DNA of 10,287 nucleotides from an uncultured Ruminococcus sp. (GCA_900551005.1 URUL01000072.1:1-10287); one strand, 5' to 3'. Numbered from the stretch's first letter, positions 1 through 8,015 are shown. Notes: a model not told the origin generated them from the letters alone. Translations and numbers: made by a program.

Positions 1-6
1 TAGATC

Positions 7-669
7 ATGATCAATATAGCGATAGACGGACCGTCCGGCGCGGGAAAATCAACACTTGCCAAGGCTCTGGCAAAGAAGCTCGGATATATTTATGTCGACA
101 CGGGCGCACTTTACCGTGCGATAGGACTTTATGTTTGCCGTGCGGGCGTTTTGCCCGAGGACAGCAAAAAGGTCATCTCTTTGCTCCCGGATATCGATGT
201 GAAGCTCGTATATGAAGACGGGGAGCAGAAGGTTCTTCTCTCCGGAGAGGATGTAGGCGGGCTTATCCGCACAAATGAGATCTCCTCATATGCCTCAAAG
301 GTTTCCGCCATACCCGAGGTGCGCACATTCCTGCTCGACTTACAGAGAGATATGGCGAAAAATAATAATGTCATAATGGACGGAAGAGATATAGGGACGG
401 TTATTCTGCCGGATGCGGATGTGAAGTTTTTCATGACGGCATCGGATGAAGCCCGCATACGCCGCCGCTATGAGGAGCTGCGCGGAAAAGGACATGATGT
501 GACGCTCGAGGAAGTTGCCGCGGCAGTCCGCGAGCGCGACAAAAACGACAGCACGAGAAAGGTGGCTCCCGCTGTCCCTGCCGAGGATGCGATATTTATA
601 GACAATTCAGGTACTTTTGAGCAAACTCTGGCACAAGTAATTTCCATCATAGAGGAGAGGATAAAATGA
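7..669 (+). CDS. cmk: Cytidylate kinase (CMP/dCMP kinase)
   Basis: The 220-residue protein has the size of a bacterial cytidylate kinase (about 220-230). It transfers phosphate from ATP to CMP or dCMP in the cytoplasm, feeding CTP and phospholipid precursor pools. Visible motifs are the P-loop GPSGAGKS (residues 8-15), DTGALYRAIG (31-40, nucleotide-binding region), DGRDIGT (125-131), the arginine-rich lid RRRYEELRGKG (152-162) and RDKNDSTR (177-184). The N-terminus MINIAIDGP is the usual Cmk start, so ATG at 7 is chosen; only six bases precede it, so its ribosome binding site lies outside the window. The stop overlaps the next ATG (ATGA, 666-669), implying translational coupling to plsC. The order cmk-plsC-ispH-rpsA is common in Clostridia. 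Identification is secure. Confidence 0.97.
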   Translation: MINIAIDGPSGAGKSTLAKALAKKLGYIYVDTGALYRAIGLYVCRAGVLPEDSKKVISLLPDIDVKLVYEDGEQKVLLSGEDVGGLIRTNEISSYASKVSAIPEVRTFLLDLQRDMAKNNNVIMDGRDIGTVILPDADVKFFMTASDEARIRRRYEELRGKGHDVTLEEVAAAVRERDKNDSTRKVAPAVPAEDAIFIDNSGTFEQTLAQVISIIEERIK

Positions 670-1280
670 ATTTTCTCTACCGTCTTGCTTTTGTTTTGGC
701 ACAGATATATTACAGGCTCTTTTACCGCGTGAGAATACACGGCAGGAAGAAAGAATTGCCCGAGGGCAAATACATCCTGTGTGCCAATCACCTTTCCGCG
801 CATGATATATTTCTCGCGGCGATGGGGATCCATAGGCAGGTTTTTTACCTTGCCAAATCCGAAGCCACGAAGATCCCGATCATCGGCGGAATCATTAAAA
901 AGCTGACGATACCGATACATCGCGGCGCTTCCGATATTGCGGCGATTAAAAGCGCCATTTCAGCCGTAAATGAGGGAAAACTGCTCGGCATATTCCCGCA
1001 GGGAACGAGAATGCCGGGCACCGAGCCGTCTCCCGAGGATGCGAAGAGCGGCGTGGGACTGATCACCTACCGCACAAAGGCGAATATCATTCCCGTGCGT
1101 ATAAAGACGAAGGAAAACAAAATCAAGCTCTTCCGAAGAATCGATGTTTATATAGGCGATATCATCGCCTATGATGAGCTTGGATTCGAGCGCGGCGGTT
1201 CCGCGGAGATGGATAGGGTATCGAAGCTTATTTTCCGGAGAATATGCTCACTCGGCGAAGAGGACGGGAAAAAAGCATGA
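666..1280 (+). CDS. plsC: 1-acyl-sn-glycerol-3-phosphate acyltransferase (PlsC family)
   Basis: A 204-residue membrane-associated acyltransferase that would acylate lysophosphatidic acid to phosphatidic acid. The catalytic block is NHLSAHD (residues 41-47, the HX4D motif with H42 and D47). Block II is IPIHRG (82-87), block III is FPQGTR (110-115) and block IV is around IIPVRI (141-146). Block III has Gln where most relatives have Glu (FPEGTR); I treat this as a tolerated variant rather than evidence of inactivity. A hydrophobic N-terminus (residues 1-20) fits peripheral or single-pass membrane attachment. It overlaps cmk by ATGA upstream and ispH by ATGA downstream (1277-1280), so the three are very likely one mRNA. 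The family is certain; the exact acyl acceptor is inferred. Confidence 0.93.
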   Translation: MNFLYRLAFVLAQIYYRLFYRVRIHGRKKELPEGKYILCANHLSAHDIFLAAMGIHRQVFYLAKSEATKIPIIGGIIKKLTIPIHRGASDIAAIKSAISAVNEGKLLGIFPQGTRMPGTEPSPEDAKSGVGLITYRTKANIIPVRIKTKENKIKLFRRIDVYIGDIIAYDELGFERGGSAEMDRVSKLIFRRICSLGEEDGKKA

Positions 1281-3322
1281 AAACAATCGTTGCCAGATAT
1301 GCAGGCTTCTGCTTCGGTGTGAAGCGCGCGGTCGATTTCGTTTTTTCTCTTGCGGAAAAAGAGAAAGAAGCGGATATCTATACCATCGGAGAGCTTATCC
1401 ATAATGCAGATGTCCTCGAGCAACTCGGGGAAAAGGGCGTTCATGCCGTTACGCGCGAGCAGGCAGAGGAAATAATCGCTTCTTCTCCGAAGAAAAAAAC
1501 GATATTCATCATCCGCGCACACGGCATAACGCGGGAGCTTATGGAGAAAATGCGAAAAGCCGAGAGCGAAAACGGGAATATCTCCGTTTTCGATTACACT
1601 TGCCCGTATGTCCGCAAGATTCACGATATCGCCGATGACAATACGACGGAAGAAAATACCGCGGCGCTCCTCTTCGGGGATAGGAATCATCCGGAGGTGC
1701 TCGGGATCGCAAGCCATATAAAATGTCCGCATGTGATCTTTTCGTCATTTGAGGAGCTTTCCTCTCCTGAAAATGCCGATTTTCTTCAAAAACACCGCGA
1801 TCTTCGTCTCGTTATGATGGCTCAGACCACGCAAAACTTCGCAGAATATAAAAAATGTCAAAAATTTATCAAAAACCTCTGTACAAATCCGATTATTTTT
1901 GATACAATATGTAATGTTACGGAAAACAGACAAAAAGAAGTCGAAAATTTATCGCAAGCTTGTGATGTTGTTCTTGTATGCGGAAGCATGAACAGCGCCA
2001 ATACGCGCAAGCTCTATGAAATAAGCAAAAAAAATTGCGAGCGCACTTTTCTTATCGGTCGCGCCGCGGATATTCCGCTTGATTTAGTGCATGATCCCGA
2101 CACAGTCGGGATTGCAGCCGGAGCCAGTACGCCCGGATATATAATAGAGGAGGTACAAAAAACCATGAGCGAACAGACAAATTTCGCGCAGCTTCTTGAA
2201 GATTCTTTCAAACCATTAAATACAGGAGACACCGTTACGGGTATAGTTACGTCAGTATCTGCTACTGAAGTGCAGCTTGATATCGGCTGCAAGGTGACAG
2301 GCGTTCTTACGCTTGCCAATGTTACAGACGATCCCCAGGCTAAGCTGACGGAGCTTTTCAAGGTCGGTGATACTGTAGAAGCTGTAGCGGTAAGAGTAAA
2401 CGATGTGGAAGGCATCGCTACTCTTTCAAAAAAGAAAGTAGATGCAAAGAACAATTGGAATCTCGTTGTCAAGGCATTTGAGGATGGCGAGGTCCTGTCG
2501 GGAAAGGTCGTCGAGGTAGTGAAGGGCGGTGTCGTTATTTCCGCACTTTCTCAGAAGATATTCGTTCCCGCATCCCAGACAGGTGTTGCACGTGACGGAG
2601 ATCTTTCCGTTCTCGCAGGAACAACACAGAAATTCAAGATCATTGAGATCAAAGAGGACCGTCGCCGCGCAGTTGGCTCTATCAAGGCAGTTCAGAGAGA
2701 AGAGCGCAAGGCGGCAAGAGAAGCTTTCTGGGCGAATGTTGAAGAAGGAAAGCATTATCACGGCGTAGTAAAGAGCCTTACTACATACGGCGCTTTCGTA
2801 GATCTCGGCGGCGTAGACGGAATGGTACATAATTCCGAGCTCTCCTGGACAAGAATTTCCAATCCGAAGGACGTAGTTTCCGTAGGACAGGAGATCGATG
2901 TTTACGTCAAGTCATTTGATGCCGAAAAGGGTAGAGTTTCTCTCGGCTACAAGACAGAGGAATCCAATCCCTGGACCATTTTCATGAATAATTACAAGGT
3001 CGGCGATGTCGTCAAGGTCACCATCGTCTCCATGACACCTTTCGGTGCTTTTGCGCAGATTGTCCCCGGTGTTGACGGTCTTATCCACATTTCCCAGATA
3101 GCTGACAAAAAGCTGGCGCATCCCTCTGATGTTCTCAAGAAGGGCGAAGAGGTTGAGGCGAAGATCATCGATATCAACGAAGAAGCACACAATGTAAGCC
3201 TTTCCATCCGTGCACTTCTCGAAAAGGATGAAGAGGTAGCTGAAGAAGCTCCCGCAGAGGAAGCGGCAGAGGATGCGGCAGAGGAAGTCGCAGAGACGGC
3301 TTCGGAAACAGTTTCTGAATGA
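1277..3322 (+). CDS. ispH-rpsA: IspH (HMBPP reductase) fused in frame to 30S ribosomal protein S1
   Basis: One open frame of 681 residues joins two complete proteins. Residues 1-about 290 are 4-hydroxy-3-methylbut-2-enyl diphosphate reductase, the last MEP-pathway enzyme. Its three [4Fe-4S] cysteines are C12 (GFCFGV), C109 (DYTCPYV) and C212 (DTICNVTENRQ). Substrate residues are also visible: H42 in GELIHNAD, H82 in RAHGIT, NHPE (137-140), AQTT (182-185), GSMNSANT (236-243) and AGASTP (281-286). Residues 297-681 are S1 with four S1/OB repeats (about 316-388, 403-470, 490-565, 582-655) and an acidic Ala/Glu tail, the four-domain form usual in low-GC Gram-positives. A frame opens upstream at 1244, but ATG 1277 gives the canonical MKTIVARYAGFCFGV start and overlaps the plsC stop. 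IspH-S1 fusions are known in Clostridia. The junction holds a Shine-Dalgarno and ATG (2165), so free S1 of 385 residues may also be made. Confidence 0.95.
   Translation: MKTIVARYAGFCFGVKRAVDFVFSLAEKEKEADIYTIGELIHNADVLEQLGEKGVHAVTREQAEEIIASSPKKKTIFIIRAHGITRELMEKMRKAESENGNISVFDYTCPYVRKIHDIADDNTTEENTAALLFGDRNHPEVLGIASHIKCPHVIFSSFEELSSPENADFLQKHRDLRLVMMAQTTQNFAEYKKCQKFIKNLCTNPIIFDTICNVTENRQKEVENLSQACDVVLVCGSMNSANTRKLYEISKKNCERTFLIGRAADIPLDLVHDPDTVGIAAGASTPGYIIEEVQKTMSEQTNFAQLLEDSFKPLNTGDTVTGIVTSVSATEVQLDIGCKVTGVLTLANVTDDPQAKLTELFKVGDTVEAVAVRVNDVEGIATLSKKKVDAKNNWNLVVKAFEDGEVLSGKVVEVVKGGVVISALSQKIFVPASQTGVARDGDLSVLAGTTQKFKIIEIKEDRRRAVGSIKAVQREERKAAREAFWANVEEGKHYHGVVKSLTTYGAFVDLGGVDGMVHNSELSWTRISNPKDVVSVGQEIDVYVKSFDAEKGRVSLGYKTEESNPWTIFMNNYKVGDVVKVTIVSMTPFGAFAQIVPGVDGLIHISQIADKKLAHPSDVLKKGEEVEAKIIDINEEAHNVSLSIRALLEKDEEVAEEAPAEEAAEDAAEEVAETASETVSE
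2146..2167 (+). promoter_or_regulatory. Internal ribosome binding site and start codon for S1 inside the fusion
   Basis: AGAGGAGGT (2146-2154) is a near-perfect Shine-Dalgarno, followed 11 nt after GGAGG by an ATG (2165-2167) in the same frame. From this ATG the product is MSEQTNFAQLLEDSF..., which looks like a natural S1 N-terminus and comprises all four S1 repeats. The SD bases also encode the Glu-Glu-Val linker between the IspH and S1 parts, so the site could be a relic of two separate genes or a working second start. Whether free S1 is translated is inference. Confidence 0.6.
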
Positions 3323-3349
3323 GCTTGATCTCAAAACCGTGATAAAAAT

Positions 3350-3384
3350 AAAAATTCCGGCTTATACAAGTCGGAGTTTTTATT
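3350..3384 (+). terminator. Intrinsic terminator of the cmk-plsC-ispH/rpsA operon
   Basis: A 12-bp stem (3350-3361 with 3370-3381, two G-U pairs) encloses an 8-nt loop TTATACAA. The A-run on the left arm pairs with the T-run on the right. It lies 27 bases after the S1 stop. Confidence 0.88.
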
Positions 3385-3397
3385 TGGGAGATAAGAG

Positions 3398-3438
3398 AAA
3401 GCCGAAGCGGCTTTTTGCCGAGGCAAAAGCATTTTTTT
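3398..3438 (+). terminator. Two overlapping hairpins with T-runs (tandem terminator or attenuator-like)
   Basis: Hairpin one is AAAGCCG-AAG-CGGCTTT (3398-3414) followed by two more T. Hairpin two uses GC-TTTT-GC (from 3410) against GCAAAAGC (ending 3430), with loop CGAG and one bulged T, followed by ATTTTTTT. The second starts inside the right arm of the first, so they exclude each other. Both lie before the ybaK promoter, so the simplest reading is back-up termination of the S1 operon. Confidence 0.6.
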
Positions 3439-3441
3439 GTA

Positions 3442-3470
3442 TTGATAAACTGTGCTTTTTGTGATAAAAT
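3442..3470 (+). promoter_or_regulatory. Sigma-A-type promoter for ybaK
   Basis: TTGATA (3442-3447), a 17-bp spacer and TAAAAT (3465-3470), with a TG one base before the -10 (extended -10). The expected transcript start is near 3477. This argues against the upstream ATG codons at 3415 and 3478 as start codons and supports ATG 3517. Confidence 0.75.
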
Positions 3471-3516
3471 ATATTTGATGATTCATGAAAAAAGATCAAA
3501 AGAGGCGATACGTGAA

Positions 3517-3996
3517 ATGAAGGAACAAGAGGAAAAGACCAATGCTGTCAGGCTTCTCGCATCAAAAAAGATAAATTTCAAAACACATACCTATTCCTCT
3601 GGGCAGGCTCTGAGCGGCACGGAGGTGGCGGCTGTGCTCGGGCAGGATCCCGATAAGGTTTTCAAAACACTCGTCACGGTCGGCAAGTCGAACACAAATT
3701 ATGTATTTGTCGTTCCCGTGGAAAAGGAACTTGACCTGAAGGCGGCAGCAGCCGCCGTCGGGGAGAAGAGCATCAGCATGATCAAATCCAAAGAACTGCT
3801 TCCTCTCACAGGGTATATTCACGGCGGCTGCTCTCCCATAGGAATGAAGAAATTTTTCACCACGGTGATAGATGAGAGTGCCGCCGATCATGACACGATA
3901 CTTTTCAGCGGCGGCAGGATAGGACTTCAGATAGAGACGAGCACGGATGAACTTGCCAAGGTCATCAAATTCCGCTTTGCCAAAATAAGCATGTAA
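3517..3996 (+). CDS. ybaK: YbaK/EbsC-type Cys-tRNA(Pro)/Cys-tRNA(Cys) deacylase
   Basis: A 159-residue cytoplasmic trans-editing enzyme that would hydrolyse cysteine mischarged on tRNA(Pro), relieving the known error of prolyl-tRNA synthetase. Family marks are DPDKVFKTLV (45-54, with the conserved lysine K50), GYIHGGCSPIG (99-109) and SGGRIGLQIE (131-140). Length matches the family (about 155-160). The frame opens earlier (ATG 3415 and 3478), but the predicted transcript starts near 3477 and an AGAGG lies 11 nt before ATG 3517, so this start is preferred; ATG 3478 would add 13 charged residues in a nearly leaderless mRNA. The asparaginase gene follows after 37 bases and probably shares the transcript. 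The family is secure; the exact tRNA substrate is inferred. Confidence 0.93.
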   Translation: MKEQEEKTNAVRLLASKKINFKTHTYSSGQALSGTEVAAVLGQDPDKVFKTLVTVGKSNTNYVFVVPVEKELDLKAAAAAVGEKSISMIKSKELLPLTGYIHGGCSPIGMKKFFTTVIDESAADHDTILFSGGRIGLQIETSTDELAKVIKFRFAKISM

Positions 3997-4033
3997 ACGT
4001 GTCTGTTACATCATGCAAAAAAGAGGGTCGTTT

Positions 4034-5044
4034 ATGAAAAAGCTTCTGTTTATCGGCACGGGCGGGACCATAGCGTCTGAAATAAACGGCGATGCGCTCT
4101 CACCTGCGCTCAGCGCCAAACAATTGCTGCGCCATGTTCCCGAGGTTTCGGAAATTTGCGATATCGATGCCGTTCAGCTCTTTACGGCAGACAGCACGAA
4201 TATCACGCCGAAGCATTGGATCCTCCTCGCGAATGAGATAATTGAAAATTATGAAAAATATGACGGGTTTGTCGTAGCACACGGTACGGATACATTAGCA
4301 TATACATCGGCGGCACTTTCTTATCTGATACAGAACAGTCGCAAGCCGATCATCCTGACCGGAGCGCAGAAGCCGATAGGCTTTGATTCCACGGATTCCA
4401 AGCAGAATCTGCGGGACAGCTTTCTCTGTGCCGCTTCCTCTGAACTCTCCGGTGTGCTTGTGGTATTCGGAGGGCGTGTTTTGCTCGGCAGCCGTGTGAG
4501 AAAAACGAAGACAAAGAGCTTTGCTGCCTTTGAAAGTCCGAATTATCCGCCGCTTGCCGCCGTACAGAACGGCAGGATGACGCTTTATTTCAATCCAAAT
4601 GCGGGAGAAACATGCTTTTTTCATGAACTGGATACCTCTGTCGGACTGCTCAAGCTGATACCGGGTGCGGATATAGAACTGCTTCGCTTCATGCTCGGGC
4701 GGTATCATGCGCTCGTGATAGAATCCTTCGGCGTGGGCGGACTGCCCGATTATGACAGGGAATTCCGCGCGGAGATAGAAAAAGCCGCATCGGCAGGCAA
4801 GCTTATCGCGCTGACAACTCAGGTGCAGAGCGAAGGGACGGATACATCTGTATACAGCGTCGGAAGCGGTCTTGCCGATATCGGCGTGCTGGAGGCTTTT
4901 GATATGACGCCCGAGGCGTGCTTTACGAAGCTGATGTGGATTCTCGCGCAGACAGACGATCCCATAGAACGCCGAAGGCTCTTCTATAAGCCCATCTGCC
5001 ATGATATCCTGCCGCCCGTCAGCTATTCGAAGGAGCACAACTGA
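4034..5044 (+). CDS. ansA: L-asparaginase, type I (cytoplasmic) family
   Basis: The 336-residue enzyme should hydrolyse L-asparagine to aspartate and ammonia. Motif one is GTGGTIAS (8-15, nucleophile Thr12). Motif two is HGTDT (83-87, Thr86 and Asp87), followed by LAYTSAALSYL. The catalytic lysine lies within RKTKTKSF (156-163), followed by FESPNYPPLA as in type I enzymes. There is no signal peptide, fitting a cytoplasmic protein. An ATG at 4013 is in frame, but AAGAGGG (4021-4027) lies six bases before ATG 4034, which gives the normal MKKLLFIGTGGT start. It follows ybaK closely without its own visible promoter. The distinction from type II or from GatD-like relatives rests on overall pattern, so the symbol is a little less certain than the family. 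Confidence 0.93.
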   Translation: MKKLLFIGTGGTIASEINGDALSPALSAKQLLRHVPEVSEICDIDAVQLFTADSTNITPKHWILLANEIIENYEKYDGFVVAHGTDTLAYTSAALSYLIQNSRKPIILTGAQKPIGFDSTDSKQNLRDSFLCAASSELSGVLVVFGGRVLLGSRVRKTKTKSFAAFESPNYPPLAAVQNGRMTLYFNPNAGETCFFHELDTSVGLLKLIPGADIELLRFMLGRYHALVIESFGVGGLPDYDREFRAEIEKAASAGKLIALTTQVQSEGTDTSVYSVGSGLADIGVLEAFDMTPEACFTKLMWILAQTDDPIERRRLFYKPICHDILPPVSYSKEHN

Positions 5045-5061
5045 AAACCGAATGTGCGAAA

Positions 5062-5093
5062 AAAGCCGACCGCTTCGATGAGCTGTCGGCTTT
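5062..5093. terminator. Bidirectional terminator between asparaginase and htpG
   Basis: AAAGCCGAC (5062-5070) pairs with GTCGGCTTT (5085-5093) across a 14-nt loop. On the minus strand the stem is followed by an uninterrupted T-run, giving a textbook terminator for htpG. On the plus strand the tail is weaker (TTTCTT). It lies between the convergent stops at 5044 and 5115. Confidence 0.85.
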
Positions 5094-5114
5094 CTTGATC
5101 TTATATGAGCGATT

Positions 5115-7010
5115 TTATTTGATGAGCGAGCAAACCGCTTTCGCATATTCCACGGGATCTTCTATCGGCATGCCCTCGATGAGGAGTGCCTGATCATAGA
5201 GGATCTTCGCATAGAGCGAGAGCTTTTCGCTGTCGTTTGCGGCGGCTTTCAATGCTTCGAATACGGGATGGTTTTCGTTTATCTCGAGAATCTTTTCGCT
5301 CTTTATGCCGTTGTTGCCGGGCATATTTCCGAGTACCTTCTCCATTTCTATGGAGAGCGCGCCGTCCGATGAGAGGGCGACGGGATGCTCGCGGAGTACT
5401 TGGGAGAGGCGAACGGCTTTTACCTTGTCGCCGAGAGCGTTTTTCATGGATTCCAGCAGCTCCTTGTTTTCCTCGGCGCTTGCCTTTGCAGCTTCCTTTT
5501 CCTCTTCGCTCTCGAGCCCGAGGTCGCCGGTGCCTACGTTTTTAAATTCTTTTTCTTTGTATTCATGCAGTATCTGGAGGCAGAATTCATCCACGTCTTC
5601 CGTGCAGAGAAGCACGTCATAATCATGCGCGAGCACGGCTTCCGTATTCGGGAGCTTTGCGGCTCTGTCCGTCGTTTCCGCGGCAGCAAAATAAATACAC
5701 TTCTGTGATTCCGGCATGGCGGAAACGTATTCATCCAGCGTGACGAACTTCTTTTCCTTTGCAGAGAAGAATATCAGAAGGTCGGAAAGCGTATCTTTAT
5801 TCGCACCGTAATCGCTGTAGATACCGAATTTGATCACTCTGCCGAACGATTTCCAGAAGGTCTCATATTTTTCTCTGTTGTTATCGCGGAGATTTACCAG
5901 CTCATTCTTGATCTTTTTCTCAATATTCTTGCGTATCAGGCGAAGCTGATGGTTCTGCTGGAGCAGCTCACGGCTAATATTCAGGCTCAGATCTGCGGAA
6001 TCGACGATACCGCGGACAAAGCTGAAATAATCGGGGAGCAGGTCCTCGCATTTTTCCATGATCATGACGCCCGAGGAATAGAGCGCGAGCCCTTTTTTAT
6101 ATTCCTTGGTATAGAAATCATACGGCGCCTGCGCGGGAATGAACATTACCGAGCTGTAGGATACCATGCCCTCACCGCCCGCGGTGAATACGAGCGCGGG
6201 GTCACTGTAATCATAGAATGTGTTTTTATAGAATTCGTTGTATTCCTCATCCGTGACCTCGCTCTTTTTTCGCTTCCAGATCGGGATCATGCTGTTGAGC
6301 GTTTCGAGCTCCTTGTGCTCTTCATATTCGGGCTTCCAATCATCGCCTGCATCTTCGGGCTTCGGAAGCATATGAGAATGTGTGACGAGCATCTTTATCG
6401 GATAGCGGATATAGTCGCTGTACTTTTTTACAAGAGCGCGGAGCTGATATTCGTTCAGATATCCGTCGTAGTTGTCATTTTCGGTATTTTCCTTGATGTG
6501 GAGCGTTATCTCCGTGCCGACGGTCGCTTTCTCGGCTTCTTCTATGGTATAGCCCTCGGCACCCGAGGATTCCCATTTCCAAGCCTGCTCCTCCCCATAT
6601 GCGCGGGAGATGACGGTGACTTTATCGGCTACCATGAAGGCGGAATAGAAGCCTACGCCGAATTGCCCTATGATATCGAGCGTATCGCTCTTGTTTTCCG
6701 TCTTGAAATCAAGAGAGCCGCTCTTTGCGATGGTGCCGAGGTTGTTTTCCAGCTCGTCACGCGTCATACCGATACCATTGTCGGAGACGGTGAGCGTTCT
6801 TGCCGTGCTGTCAGGTGTGAGAGTTATGGCAAAATCGCCCTCGGAGATGCCGACGCTATCGTCTGTAAGTCCCTTGAAATGAAGCTTGTCTATCGCATCG
6901 GAGGCATTGCTTATCAGCTCACGAAGGAAAATTTCCTTATTTGTATAGATGGAGTTTATCATCAGCTCGAGAAGCTTTTTGCTCTCGGCTTTGAATTCTT
7001 TTACTGCCAT
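5115..7010 (-). CDS. htpG: Molecular chaperone HtpG (bacterial Hsp90)
   Basis: A 631-residue Hsp90, close to the 624 of the E. coli protein, acting as an ATP-driven dimeric chaperone in the cytoplasm. The N-terminal GHKL ATPase shows RELISNASDAIDKL (30-43, with E31, N35 and D38), DNGIGM (77-82), GTIAKSG (92-98) and the lid segment GQFGVGFYS (115-123). The middle domain carries LNISRELLQQN, with the arginine that contacts the ATP phosphate. The C-terminal dimerisation region is complete to the stop. AAAGGAA lies 10 nt before the ATG. It is monocistronic, convergent with the asparaginase and divergent from pdaA. A sigma-A promoter is visible, but no CIRCE operator (TTAGCACTC-N9-GAGTGCTAA), so HrcA control is not supported here. 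Confidence 0.98.
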   Translation of the reverse strand: MAVKEFKAESKKLLELMINSIYTNKEIFLRELISNASDAIDKLHFKGLTDDSVGISEGDFAITLTPDSTARTLTVSDNGIGMTRDELENNLGTIAKSGSLDFKTENKSDTLDIIGQFGVGFYSAFMVADKVTVISRAYGEEQAWKWESSGAEGYTIEEAEKATVGTEITLHIKENTENDNYDGYLNEYQLRALVKKYSDYIRYPIKMLVTHSHMLPKPEDAGDDWKPEYEEHKELETLNSMIPIWKRKKSEVTDEEYNEFYKNTFYDYSDPALVFTAGGEGMVSYSSVMFIPAQAPYDFYTKEYKKGLALYSSGVMIMEKCEDLLPDYFSFVRGIVDSADLSLNISRELLQQNHQLRLIRKNIEKKIKNELVNLRDNNREKYETFWKSFGRVIKFGIYSDYGANKDTLSDLLIFFSAKEKKFVTLDEYVSAMPESQKCIYFAAAETTDRAAKLPNTEAVLAHDYDVLLCTEDVDEFCLQILHEYKEKEFKNVGTGDLGLESEEEKEAAKASAEENKELLESMKNALGDKVKAVRLSQVLREHPVALSSDGALSIEMEKVLGNMPGNNGIKSEKILEINENHPVFEALKAAANDSEKLSLYAKILYDQALLIEGMPIEDPVEYAKAVCSLIK

Positions 7011-7051
7011 TGTCGATGACTTCCTTTCGAAAAATATTTTTACATTTATCT

Positions 7052-7079
7052 ATTATAGTCCGAAAAAATGTTTTTTCAA
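7052..7079 (-). promoter_or_regulatory. Sigma-A-type promoter for htpG
   Basis: On the minus strand TTGAAA (7079-7074), a 16-bp spacer and a perfect TATAAT (7057-7052). Transcription would start near 7045, leaving a leader of about 35 nt. No inverted repeat typical of a heat-shock operator overlaps it. Confidence 0.75.
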
Positions 7080-7095
7080 GTAGGGAACGCTTTAT

Positions 7096-7124
7096 TTTAC
7101 AAATGATGTGAAATTTGTTAACAT
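7096..7124 (+). promoter_or_regulatory. Possible promoter for the deacetylase pair
   Basis: TTTACA (7096-7101), 17-bp spacer, TAACAT (7119-7124): a fair sigma-A match with a poor -10. Because pdaA is under the forespore factor sigma-G in Bacillus, I looked for a sigma-F/G-like pair and saw nothing convincing. The leader to the TTG start would be about 120 nt and contains the short hairpin TTTTCGC/GCGAAAA (7196-7215). Confidence 0.35.
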
Positions 7125-7253
7125 ATGGTATATTTTCGGGAGGAAAGCAGGGCTGTATATTTTTCGGTGAATTTCATTTTTTTGCTTTGTTTATTTTTTC
7201 GCCGATATGCGAAAATTAACTATATAAAAAATAACGGAAGGAAGGAAATTCTT

Positions 7254-8015
7254 TTGAAAAATATTATAGCAAAAATATCTTCATGCGCGCTTGCCGCCCT
7301 GCTTCTGACAAATGCTCTTTTTGCCGGAAGCTGCAGCTGGTATTGCATGCGCAGAAAAAATCATGAGCGTCCGCAGGCGGAAGCGAATATGAAATTCATA
7401 GAAAAATACGAGGCGGCTTTTATAGGGAAAGATCCCGAGGAAAAGGTCATTTATCTCACGTTTGATGCGGGATATGAAAACGGAAATGTGGAGAGAGTGC
7501 TTGACACGCTGAAAAAGCACAATGCGCCGGGAGCATTTTTTGTGCTGGACAATCTCATCCGCCGAAATACCGAACTTGTGAAGCGCATGGCGGAGGAAGG
7601 ACATCTCATTTGCAATCATACGGTGCGCCATCGCGACATGTCGGGCTTTTCACGCGAGGAGTTTGAAAAGGAGCTCCATGCGCTGGAGGATGTCTTGCGT
7701 GAATATACGGGACTTGAAATGTCAAAATATTATCGCCCGCCCGAGGGACGCTTCAGCGAGGAAAATCTGAAATTTGCACAGGATATGGGTTATAAGACCG
7801 TTTTCTGGAGTCTTGCCTATGCGGATTGGGACAATGAAAAGCAGCCTTCTCCCGAGAAGGCGATGGCTCTGCTCGATGCGAATATCCATAACGGAGCTGT
7901 CGTCCTGCTTCATCCGACCTCAAAAACGAATGCGGATATTCTCGATACGCTCATGACGAAATGGGAAAACGACGGATATCGCTTCGCCTCACTCGACGAG
8001 CTTTTCGAAAAATGA
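7254..8015 (+). CDS. pdaA: PdaA-type peptidoglycan N-acetylmuramic acid deacetylase (delta-lactam synthesis)
   Basis: With a TTG start the protein has 253 residues (B. subtilis PdaA 263). PdaA removes the acetyl group of muramic acid so that muramic-delta-lactam can form in spore cortex. Motifs: TFDAGYENG (69-77, base D71), NHTVRH (121-126, metal H122 and H126), RPPEGRFSE (161-169), FWSLAYADWD (184-193) and VVLLHPTSKTNADIL (216-230, H220). The PdaA signature SK-N-A and the ending YRFASLDELF match that subfamily rather than generic NodB enzymes. The second Asp of TFDDG is Ala here; PdaA enzymes also lack it (Asn in B. subtilis). The frame opens at ATG 7125, but TTG 7254 has GGAAGG eight bases upstream and begins a signal peptide (basic KNIIAK, then a hydrophobic stretch to about residue 25), so it is preferred. 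GSC after the stretch is a poor lipobox. Confidence 0.87.
   Translation: MKNIIAKISSCALAALLLTNALFAGSCSWYCMRRKNHERPQAEANMKFIEKYEAAFIGKDPEEKVIYLTFDAGYENGNVERVLDTLKKHNAPGAFFVLDNLIRRNTELVKRMAEEGHLICNHTVRHRDMSGFSREEFEKELHALEDVLREYTGLEMSKYYRPPEGRFSEENLKFAQDMGYKTVFWSLAYADWDNEKQPSPEKAMALLDANIHNGAVVLLHPTSKTNADILDTLMTKWENDGYRFASLDELFEK

Noticed and set aside
3415..3516. N-terminal extension of YbaK from ATG 3415 or 3478
   Set aside because: The region upstream of 3477 holds hairpins and the promoter, and family length fits the start at 3517.
4295..5146. 283-codon open frame on the minus strand
   Set aside because: Antisense to the asparaginase gene and running through the terminator into htpG. No family features.
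5949..7019. 356-codon open frame on the plus strand
   Set aside because: It lies fully antisense to htpG, whose domains and length are unmistakable. It has no ribosome site and no recognisable motif.
7011..7124. CIRCE/HrcA operator upstream of htpG
   Set aside because: Searched by eye for TTAGCACTC-N9-GAGTGCTAA on both strands. Nothing similar is present.
7320..7340. Lipoprotein signal in PdaA
   Set aside because: The residues before the cysteine are Ala-Gly-Ser, not the usual Leu-Ala/Ser-Gly/Ala. A Sec signal peptide or membrane anchor is more likely.
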